From: Bidens hawaiensis | Lineage: Eukaryota; Streptophyta; Magnoliopsida; Asterales; Asteraceae | Length of the DNA: 64,000 nt | Assembly (NCBI GenBank): GCA_021521415.1 | Contig: JAIQDT010003815.1 | Coordinates: forward strand, 211,267 to 275,266 | Reading direction: 5' to 3' | Part shown: positions 55,060 to 64,000 of the stretch, in pieces | Position numbering within the stretch: the stretch's first letter is position 1 | Layout of the letters: each line of letters opens with the position of its first letter | Notes under the pieces: model-generated | The model's input: only the letters and a program-made list of their open reading frames with translations | What the model was told of the DNA's origin: nothing | Databases searched by the model: none | Position numbers and translations under genes: made by a program

Positions 55060-58000
55060 ATGAGGAGAGCACACTCGGGACTTTGCCCGAGTTGTAGAGT
55101 TTGTATAAAACTTAGTTGCATTATTTTCATTTATTTTTATTCTGCTTTATTTTATTTCTCTTTGAGTCTGTTTTAGTCCTTAGAGTCTGTTTGATGTCTG
55201 CTTTGGGTTGTTTTGTGTTTTATTTTGCAGGATTGGATTTTCTCGTTCGTACTCAATCTCCATTCGGACGAGGATTTTTCTGAGCCTATCATATTGTAGA
55301 GGACACCTAGAAGCTGCGGCCGCGAATGAAATGCTATACGGTCGCCTTGGAACGAGACTTTTGAAGATAACTGCATTATTATCAGGGGAGTCTGTTCCAA
55401 CTTATTGTTTTATTTGCTTACATTTTTTATTCTGATTTATTTTCTGTTTTTTTCTATTCCTACATTGGGGACAATGTAGATTTTAAGTGTGGGGATGTGA
55501 ACTGACGTTTTCTTTAGGTTAAAAAAATAAAATTAAAAAAAAAGTACAAAAAATATATAATATAAAAATAAAAAAATGGTTTAAAAAAAAGGTTAAAAAA
55601 ATGTCCAGAAATTTTAACGAATTTTTTTGCAAATAATGGAAAATGATAGAAAATTTTGAGATTGGTTTTTAAAACTACTATTATATATGAGATTAAATAA
55701 AAGATAACGCATTAAACTTGGGATGTGTCGGTAGGCCCAACTAGTTTTGATAGTCCTCTTTAGCAAGTTTTTATATATATAGAAATTTGAAAAACGGTGA
55801 AGCCGAATTTCGATGCTTAGGGAGGATTACCATAATCTGAAAACTTTAAGATGGTAAGAATTAAATGCACTCAAATCAGCACACCACCACATGTCCATCT
55901 TTTTACGAGCTTAGAAATAGTTATATATTTTAGGGTGATATAAAAGATTGAAAAAAAAAAAGAAAATTGATTAAAAAAAAGAAGTATGTTTTGAAAGTGA
56001 TGTGTATTCTCAAAAGTTGTTCAAGAAAAGCAAATGCTTGTGAAGAAAGTTATGTATTGTAAAATGCCAAATGAGCATTCTTTAGAGTTAGTAAAAGAGG
56101 CCAAAGATGCACATACTAGACGGGACTTAGAGTTTACGTGTTACCTTGGGGATGGCGACTCTGAGGATACACTATTGGGGCTCGAAGGTTCTTAGTCAAT
56201 AAATAAAGTTTTAGGTTTATAGGACAAAGTGCAATAATATTTAGGAATAGCTCGTACGGCCTCCACATGACCATTCATCCATCAAAATTTCACCGAGTGC
56301 ATCTAATTAGTACCATCAACGAGTCCTTGGCTTATGGTGATTTGTCAAACCAGTTTGCTTTGACTCTAGTTTTTTCTAACTCTCTTTGTCTGAGATGGGG
56401 TTGGTGTAGCCGTGATTTTTGAACTTAAAGCGCTTAATGCAATTGGGGGCTTGATAGGCTGGTGGCTGGGTTTAAGTCGACAACAATATTGGCAATCATG
56501 GTTTTTGCATTTATCTGTGCTTAAAAGATAATCTATATGTTTCGAAAACTAGTTTTGAATTCTGATTCCATTGCATGTTATTGTGTGGGGATATTAGATA
56601 TGGTTTAAACTATACATGTTATTATATAAATATTTCCTACCCTTTCAAGTATTTTGAGCCAGTTTTTATTGAATATATTTTTATTTGGCTCATAATTGGA
56701 TTTTAAAGATTAAATTTTTAAATGAGCTAAATTAAAGTATTTATGCTAAATTTGAGACCACCATGGCATCAAACTAATAATTGGTGGAATAAATGGTCAC
56801 ATATTTTGTGGAATTTCATGTTCACATACTTATTAAAGATAAATTTCTACGTTAATCAGGCTTCAATTACTTATTTATTAATATGTGATATATCTTTACA
56901 AAGTGCAGAAGGGCTCGTTAAAATATATTAAATGGACTAGTGGTTGGTGGGCCCACAAGAAAATACAAAGAACAAAAAAAAACCTACCATAATGAATATA
57001 AAGAGATACAAAGCAGAGGAGATAATGGTTGTGTGTGGCGGCTAGTTTCACATTATAATAATATACATAAAGTTTTCTTTTGGTTGAGACGTACTGTACG
57101 AGGCAAAAGGGAATCATAGAAGTCAAAGGTGATTATTAATAGAGAAAACTTGGTGAGTTGTAAGGCTACTCATGAGTTTTATCATATATATTATTTTTGT
57201 TTCGTATTTGATTATGAGTAGCTAAACCTTTATACTGCCTAGGTTTTAGTTGAGTACTATGTTAGATTAATGGTTTGACAAACTATTTATTTGACTTTGG
57301 TTGATTTAATATTATGGTAAGGTTTTTTATTGGTTTGTTCATGATATGGTTGAGTAATTAAATCTAGTTTATTATTTTAATATTTATTCCACTTGTTTTC
57401 AATAGTTTTTTGGTGATTGTTAGACACATGATTAGGTTGTTTACTTTGTGTTTTCAACTTGGTTGCAGTTTATGGTTGAAATAACCGTAGGAATTATTTA
57501 TAAAAGTTTATTAGATTTTATTGTTCTATCTCTAAAGAGGCCGGGAGGCAATTTAGCGTTGTGTCATCTTTGTTTTTTTTTTTGCGGGTTTGGGTAGTAA
57601 TTGCATGGGAGTGAATTATCCTAGGTCCCTTAGATTATTGTGATACAAGTTTTGTTCAAGTTAATTGAAAATACCCTCTTTATATTAATATATATTGTAT
57701 CCGAAGAGACCGGTAGGTGATTTGGGTTTTGGGGGTACCATAGTATTATTAGGTAAGGTGAGATTGGGAGGTGATCCAAACCTTTAACAACTGAGCTTCA
57801 CATGTCATTAGAGTTCTAGGGTGTCGTCGGTGAGGCCGGGGGAGACGATCTAGCGTACTTTAGTGGTCTTTAGTGTCATATTTTTAAGATATTGTTTTTC
57901 AACCAAGTCAAGTTCGTTAGCTATTAATTTAACTAGTAGGATTCCATTACCTAGGTAGTCGTTTCTCGCATATTAGTAAAACCCGATATTTTTATAAAGT

Positions 58001-58250
58001 TTTATTTTTAGTTAATTTTTAATTAGTTAAGTTTTATTAGTTTAATTAATATAAAAAAAATCTAAAAAATCAAAAGAAAGTCTAGGTTAGTAATCTTTTA
58101 GGTTTAAAAATTAGAGTTTACCCATAGTGTCCTAGGTTTGATATCCGTTCTTACTTGCTAACTACATTGCGACCGGTACACTTGCCGATTGTGTGTTTTT
58201 TTCTAGGTGAATTCGGTAAAACTTGGTTTTTAATATTGTATACGTTTTTC
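55060..58250 (+). mobile_element. Athila-like 3' noncoding region and probable 3' LTR
   Basis: After the pol stop comes ACATTGGGGACAATG and AAGTGTGGGGATGTG (about 55465-55500), phrases usual downstream of Athila pol, and then A-rich sequence. No env-like frame is open. GAGGCCGGGAGG-type motifs recur near 57534, 57704, 57760 and 57831. Near 58130-58200, GTCCTAGGTTTGATATCC and GTACACTTGCCG resemble Athila LTR tails. I cannot place the LTR start. Confidence 0.45.
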
Positions 58251-58264
58251 ACACACCAGTGATA

Positions 58265-60074
58265 AGTTTGATAAGACACAGGTATAGATTTGAAAATTTG
58301 GCTCCTTTATCCAATGAGGAGTTGCAAAAGTTGATTGATAAAGAAAGTGATGAAATAAAGAGACTAATGGAGAAAAAGAACAGATTTTCCATGAAGTAAA
58401 GAGACTATCTAAGAAAGTATGGATTGTCTGAAAAGGACTTGTGCAAATGAGATTTAGTGATCTTGAAAAACACTATCATTTGAATAAAGAAACAACTGAG
58501 AGAGAGGAAAGAGAAAAATTGGCTAGAGAAGTGAAGCAATCTGAAAAGATTAAGGAAATAATGAAAAGATATGGAGGAAAATATAAGTATTTAATTGAGA
58601 GAGGGATGGCTTCGGAGTTAGTTGATAGCCTAACTAAAGAAAAGGTTGAGTCCCACTTCAAAAGATTATCTATGAAGGATCAACCTATTCAATCTGCTAA
58701 AAGGCCAAGACTTGTGACTTTGGCTGAGAAGAGTAAGGCTGAGAAGAAGAAAAGATGGGAAGATGAGCAGCTAAACTTGTTAAACAGGCTGATGGAGGCT
58801 AGGGGGAGATTGAGTGATATTCAGAGTTTGAGCAGAAATGATAAATTAAAATTATATTTGTCTGAAATCGAGAATGATGATTTGGAAAGGGCTAAAGTCT
58901 CAAAAACTCCTATTGTTGTACAAGTAAAACTAGAACCTGTTGAATACAGAGATCCATGGGATGATAAGGAGAATATCAAGACCTTGAAAGGAATAATGTT
59001 AAGTAAGGGTATGAACGAAAATACATTTGATTTGCTAGGAAAAGCCCTATTGAAATAGTTGTTCTACGAGGAGAAAGCCGAATGGGAGGGACTGGAGGCT
59101 GAACAAAGGAATCCACAAAACTTTAAGTTGGACTCAATGGAGTTGGCTTTGTTCCAGCCGGTCAACTTGGAAACCAAACTATGACTATGATGATTGAAAA
59201 CTGGCCCAAGTTTTCAGTGAAAGTATTGATGATTTGAGGGTTATGCCTGTTGAAATGATAATATCACTATATGAGAAGAAATTTGGGACTTTGGGGGCCA
59301 CTAAACCCAGAAAAGCAGTACCCTCTAGGCCCTCTGCCTCAAGACCACAAGTCGCTGCAACTTGAGTCACACAGACACCATCCGAGGTGGACCTACCAAA
59401 GATACTTTATAATGACTTTGTTGCTGAATCATTGAAAGTTGTGATGAGGAGTGGAGATTTGCAGGATATCATCTTCAATGATGACTTTGCTTAGTTTAAA
59501 AGGGAACAATTGGAGAAAATGGCAAGCCTGGAATTGTATGATTATCATGACAATAATAAGCTCGCAGGAAGGCTACAGAATGAACTGTCCAAATATCTAA
59601 AGGAGCAAGCAAGCGATGGATTCCCTATGCTAATAAGAAGAGAAATGGAAGATGGCTGAGTATGAAAAGAATAGAAGAGCAAAGAGGATGAGAAAGATTA
59701 TAGGTGTTAAATTTGAATATATCACACAAGTAAGGGAGAGAGGCCCTTTGGCAAACATGATGGTGTGCGTCAGTATGAGAAGAAGGATGACAAGGCCAAA
59801 CTACGAAGTCTAGAAGAATGGTAGGATTGCAAGAATTAACTACAAGAAAGAAGATGATTCCTACATTCTTAGAAATTTGAGTGGACTTGCCTTGGGAATG
59901 ATCATAACTAATAAAGACCTAAATTTCCTGCAAGATGATGATTTAAGGGATATTATGGAATGGATTGTACCTGAAAGTCACCCTTATCATCAGTGGTTGT
60001 TCATATTCAAGGAAAGAGCAGGATATGAAAGAGTGGGAAGAAGAAAAGCAGCCTTAAGCTCCAGAAGATGAAGA
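58265..60074 (+). pseudogene. Extra ORF of a second copia-type element, broken
   Basis: Coding is readable in short frames: RFENLAPLSNEELQKLID, then 58441-59058 open (FSDLEKHYHLNKETTERE, KIKEIMKRYGGKYKYLIERG, VESHFKRLSMKDQPIQSAKR, SEIENDDLERAKVSKTPIVV), then more pieces with many stops, ending 59877-60071 (LALGMIITNKDLNFLQDDDL, MEWIVPESHPYHQWLFIFKE). It is rich in Lys/Glu, with long helical or coiled-coil segments. Like the ORF at 1-2331 it lies directly before a 3' LTR. The sequences are different, so the two elements are not the same family. Function is not known to me. Confidence 0.5.
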
Positions 60075-60248
60075 CCATATTCATAGCTTAGGTTTTGCTT
60101 TGTAATGTCCACTGGACAGAATTTCCACTTGTAATATTTTGACTTTAATATGTAATTTTATTTTGAAATTTGATGTGTATTTTTTGCTAAGTGTATGTAA
60201 CCATAGAAGTGTTTTGGTACAGCTGAGGTGTTCCAATCTAGAGGAGAT

Positions 60249-61254
60249 TGTTGGGATGAGAAAATGCTTAAAGGAAGATTGGAATCTTCTCAACCTCTCT
60301 GAAATAGGCTATGTATGGACACCAGGCACACTTGGACATTCGAGCAAGCTTTTTGCTTAACCTAGCAAGGTATTTTTCCTTTCGGGAAAGGTTATCTTCT
60401 TGAAGTCTTCTTAAGTGTCAATCCGAGCAAGGTTCACTTCGTCTAACAAAGGTGTTCTTCTAGTAGAGCATAGTTTGCTTACCAGCAAACTCTTGACTGA
60501 ACCAAGCTAATGAAGCCAAGTACTTTGGAATATCTAGCAAGGTTCTATTAATAAACTGTAGTACGAGCATGCTTGAAGAAAGTTGATCAAGCAATATTCT
60601 AAGGACTTTCTCTAGCAAGGTTCAACTCCGAGCAAGCTACAGTGCTACCAGCACAAGTCAATACTTTAGTTTGTACAATAAGTTATCTTCTAACAAAGAG
60701 TTAAATGGATTCATGAAGAACAGTTTGCTCGTAGGACCATATCGAGCAAAGTTTGCTATGGTCAAGAAGATTGAAGTCTGCTAGGTAATATTTTCTAAGG
60801 AAAATATTCTAAGTAAAGTCTACCCGGAGAACTGTTCCCCAACACACTTTGGTTACCAAGTCTGCTCGAAGATGACAAAAGCTGCAAAGCTTACTCGAAT
60901 CTTTTGTAATATGTTTTTATGATTATGTATCAATCATTAAGGTTTCTAGAAGATATGACAGCTGTCAGGAAGTGGCAGGCCTATATATAGAATAATTTTC
61001 AGCACGCCTACTACGGATTAGCACTTTACACTTTTCAGACCTACCGACTATTCTGATTTGAGTGTGACGGCTGTCCTAAGAATAGTACGGATAAATATTC
61101 CTTACAGAAACCCTAATTGATTAGCATTTTTATGAACCTTTTCTATAAATGGAAATCTTTGAGTTAATATTTGTGTCTGCTACATTTTACAATCTTTAAG
61201 CAACAATCTCGTGTGTTAGTGATTCCCCCGTGAACATACTTTTGATTATTTCCT
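60249..61254 (+). mobile_element. 3' LTR of the right copia-type element, interrupted
   Basis: It starts TGTTGGGATGAG after the purine-rich CTAGAGGAGAT. It holds about eight AGCAAGGTT/AGCAAGCT motifs (60342-60765) and ends, as far as can be seen, at the TTCCT target site of solo LTR A2. It probably continues after 63748 (TAAATAGCAAGTCG...). The true end is not clear. Confidence 0.5.
60981..60990 (+). promoter_or_regulatory. Probable LTR TATA box
   Basis: CTATATATAG follows GC-richer GTGGCAGGC and sits in the second half of the LTR, the place expected for the U3/R border. Confidence 0.5.
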
Positions 61255-61589
61255 TGTAAGGCCCCATTCCCGGTAGCCCTGCTTTGGACGTTGGATTTAC
61301 TCATGAACACAGTTCTACAATCATAGTTCATTAAAACTTTCGCTGAAACGTTAACTTAAATCATTCATTACAAAACATTAAATCTTTTCTTTAAACCCAT
61401 GATAATAAACATCATATTTAAAACACCATTTCTTTGATCTTCATGTGTCAGCCGTTCAATCTATGCCATGTGTCATCCTCATGCTTAACTCTTCAGTCTA
61501 ATCACCTGCGTGCATACTAAAAGTCAACTACGCTGAGTGAGTTCTAGTTAATCAGGTGAATCCAATACATACACATATCATACATACAC

Positions 61590-61875
61590 ACATATCTTAA
61601 CCTTGTATAAATATCCATAAAAGGGGACGTCACATAATATCTATTAAAAGAACCATGGCTATTGCCCATGCTATATATATTCCATAAAAGGATGCTCTGT
61701 ATAAATTCTCCATAGAAGGACACTCTATATACTTCCATAGAAGGAACATCCTATATATTTTCATAGAAGGAACACTATGCTTTCCATTAAATGAACACTA
61801 TACTTTCCATTAAAGGAACACTATGCTTTCCATTAAAGGAACACTCTATATATATTATCCGTAAAAGGAACTATG
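61590..61875. repeat. Array of TTCCATTAAAGGAA-type units
   Basis: About ten units of 20-30 bp with TTCCAT(T/A)(A/G)AAGGAA and ACACTATGC spacers. TTCC pairs with GGAA. It sits where solo LTR A1 has the TCCGCAGT hairpins. Confidence 0.75.
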
Positions 61876-61929
61876 TACATAATTTATTATTTAATACCCA
61901 TATAAGGAGGCAATCACTATTCTTGGCAA

Positions 61930-62335
61930 TACATGTCATATCCGAAGATCGTTCACGTACCGACAAGCAATCATCTTTACATTACATACAATATTCAAAT
62001 CTATATTTATAACCCGACAGTACGTGCAATATTCGAAGATCGTTCACGTACCGACAAGCCCTCATCTTTACATTACATACAATATTCAAATCTATATTTA
62101 TAACCTGACAGTACGTGCAATATCGAAGATCGTTCACGTACCGACAAGCCTTCATCTTTACATTACATACAATATTCATATCTATTTTATAAACCTGACA
62201 GTACGTGCAATATCCGAAGATCGTTCACGTACCGACAAGCCCTCATCTTTGCATTACATACAATATTCATATCTATTTTATTTAACCTAACAGTACGTGC
62301 AATATCCGAAGATCGTTCACGCACTAACAAACTTT
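61930..62335. repeat. 90-bp tandem repeat with GTACGTG/CACGTAC hairpin
   Basis: CAGTACGTGCAATAT starts at 62018, 62109, 62199 and 62291, and there is an earlier diverged copy near 61943. GTACGTG (for example 62020-62026) pairs with CACGTAC (62045-62051) around a CCGAAGATCG core. Solo LTR A1 has GTACGCG/CGCGTAC instead. Confidence 0.85.
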
Positions 62336-62602
62336 AACTCTCATTCAAGACATATATAGATAACATATAAATCATACATGGCATACATTTACCAATTAAG
62401 GTAAGTGTATTAACTATCACATCGAGTATGCACACAGCCCCGAAAACATAACAAGGAATGGGGCTAGAAACTCACCTGAACTCGGTTACTTCTTCGTTAA
62501 TGGTTACTCCTTTCTTTGGCTGTGCAATGGCTAACTGTATAACAATTACGCGCATCGATTACTATCACTCTCCATATCGCGTTTCTAGTTTAATTATTAC
62601 CC

Positions 62603-62705
62603 TCAATGAACGGGGGTCCGGGGGCAGCGCCCCTGGCAGCGGGGTCTAGGGGCGGCAGCCCCTAGCAGGGTCCAAGGGGCAGAGCCCCTGGCTGGGGTCG
62701 AGCTG
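62603..62705. repeat. GC-rich triple hairpin, second copy
   Basis: Nearly identical to 4803-4902, with only a few base changes, although neighbouring arrays are unrelated. Confidence 0.85.
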
Positions 62706-62808
62706 TCTTTTTTTTTTCTATAACGATTAAGACATTTTCCATTAACTGTCTTAACACATTTTCCATTAAGATTTTAAATTATTATCTAATTCGCCACCTC
62801 ATTTTTCT

Positions 62809-63085
62809 ATAACGAATTAAGTTTAATTCGTTATCAAATCATACTCTAATTCGTTATCAGAACGCATTCTAATTCGTTATCCGCTTCGTTATCCTGATTC
62901 GTTAGCTTAATTCGTTAGTCTGGTTCGTTATTCTGATTCGGTATCTCAGTTCGCTAGCCTAATTCAATATTTATCCTTAACGACTTACTTAGCGATTTGT
63001 TTCTAGTTCGTCATCCCACCCTAACGAATTGCCATAACGAACTGATTATCCTTTATATAACGAATTACCGCTAATTCGTTAGATT
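62809..63085. repeat. TAACGAATTA / TAATTCGTTA array with strong inverted repeats
   Basis: About 15 copies of ATTCGTTA or its complement. Two perfect inverted repeats stand out: 62809-62820 with 62823-62834 (12 bp, ATAACGAATTAA, 2-nt gap), and 63058-63067 with 63072-63081 (10 bp, TAACGAATTA, loop CCGC). It is at the same place as the GCGAACTT array of solo LTR A1. Confidence 0.85.
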
Positions 63086-63748
63086 TCCGTAACAAATTAG
63101 GGTTAGGGTTTTGTCAGACATCATACGTCACATCTGATGTGACACAACCTCCGGCGCCGCCGTTGCCGGAAAAACGGGATCTCTCCGGAAAAGCGAGATC
63201 TCGCTCGTTTCACCACCGTTTTCACCGTTTTTCGTCCCATTCGATCCAGATCTAAGCTAGGGTGAACCCTAAGCTCATCTTAGGTTCAGTTTATAGCCGA
63301 TTCCACCCGGATCTCGTGACTTCAACGGTTTTAACGGTGTCGGGTCGTCGTTTCGTTACTAAATCTAACGGTTTTGGATTTCTACAATATCATACTATCA
63401 TTACCTTGGGTCGGGATCGATTCTTCTTCTTGGTTTCGGCTAGAGAGAGAAAGTAGGAGGAGAGAGAGCTAAGTGTGTGTTTTGGGTGGTGTATGGAATA
63501 TGGGTAAAATGAAAGGATTAATGGATGATTAAGGATTATATATGTGGGTCATGGGCTTGAGCCCATGGTCCATCTTCCTTCTTTTCTAACCCAAGTCCAT
63601 TACCCATATTACCTAACCCAACACAAGCCCGACTCATAATAACTCCTACTTTATTCAATTATTTTCACACTAACCCGAGTAAACTTTCTCACCATCAATA
63701 AATAATATAATTAATTTTATTTTAGAAATTTTGGGATGTTACATTCCT

Positions 63749-64000
63749 TAAATAGCAAGTCGTTAACTCTCTAGTTGGCACTTTATTGTGTGGGTTGCGA
63801 CATAAATATTGAGTGTTTGAGTGATCTTATGGGGACCGACAAGCTTAAACACAAAAGTCATATGCAATCCCAGATTCAATTGGGAAATATATGATAAAAT
63901 AATTTGGGAAGGATACAAATCAGTTTAAAATTGATTGATCGCTAACCATCAACTATCATACGATAACAAAAAAAACTTAAAAATTATCAGATCCAAACAT
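63749..64000 (+). other. Continuation of the right copia LTR or its flank
   Basis: It starts TAAATAGCAAGTCG directly after the TSD. No coding frame, primer site or LTR end can be recognised before the window closes. Confidence 0.3.

Larger units (their letters stand above)
61506..62475 (-). promoter_or_regulatory. Predicted leader intron in solo LTR A2
   Basis: On the minus strand the donor is TTCAG|GTGAGTTTCTAG. The branch-like TTGAC lies about 20 nt before GCACGCAG|GTGAT. AACTCAC upstream of the branch site is complementary to GTGAGTT of the donor. Both arrays of this LTR lie inside. Confidence 0.4.
61255..63743 (-). mobile_element. Solo LTR of family A, second copy (2,489 bp)
   Basis: The termini are TGTAAGGCCCCA and GGGATGTTACA, with TSD TTCCT (61250-61254 and 63744-63748). 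It is the same family as 3363-6004: both ends, the donor and acceptor boxes, the CCGAAGATCGTTC hairpins and the GC-rich triple hairpin are shared. The two other arrays are replaced by different ones. Confidence 0.92.

Overview
The window is plant nuclear DNA made almost entirely of nested and broken transposable elements, with two low-copy host-type genes near the left end. The extra coding region next to the copia 3' LTRs, the Ulp1-type protein with its long N-terminal plant domain, and the CACTA (Ptta/En/Spm) fragment are all most familiar to me from Asteraceae. I infer a composite-family plant with a large genome; this is recognition, not a database result.

Layout. 1-2.8 kb: 3' end of a plus-strand copia-type element (broken extra ORF, polypurine tract, start of its 3' LTR). 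3.0-3.3 kb: a small broken ORF. 3.36-6.00 kb: a solo LTR with a 5-bp target-site duplication (TSD, GATTA). 6.2-10.0 kb, minus: a ten-exon Ulp1-like (C48) cysteine protease gene with all splice phases consistent, two nonsense codons, and a 45-nt exon amplified in a 136-bp tandem array. 10.3-11.4 kb: low-complexity sequence. 11.8-13.0 kb, plus: a four-exon gene for three B3 DNA-binding domains with one frameshift. 13.66-14.31 kb: a CACTA fragment cut off by an LTR (14.3-17.7 kb) whose two flanks do not match.

17.7-55.06 kb: a decayed plus-strand Athila-like gypsy element, split twice. Insertion 1 (21,191-41,970, TSD GATCC) is a minus-strand gypsy element of Tekay/Del type. Its integrase gene is in turn split by a minus-strand copia element (25,778-34,047, TSD ATTTG, two 915-bp near-identical LTRs, polyprotein open except for one homopolymer frameshift). 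Insertion 2 (42,870-54,483, TSD ATCTT) is a related gypsy element with a decayed interior. Nesting therefore reaches three levels: Athila, then gypsy, then copia. 55.1-58.25 kb looks like the Athila 3' noncoding region and LTR. 58.3-61.25 kb is the 3' end of another copia-type element, whose LTR is split by a second solo LTR (61,255-63,743, TSD TTCCT).

The most unusual pattern is in the gypsy-type LTRs. All seven copies, from three or four families, carry a predicted intron with a consensus 5' splice site (GTGAGT) and a branch-site/acceptor pair. In each one, tandem arrays of short inverted repeats lie inside the predicted intron. Between neighbouring array units and between families the stems change on both sides together, so pairing is kept. 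A second copy of the 5' splice-site sequence, in antisense, lies just upstream of the branch site. I read this as a structured, possibly splicing-controlled leader module, and I do not know of a description of it.
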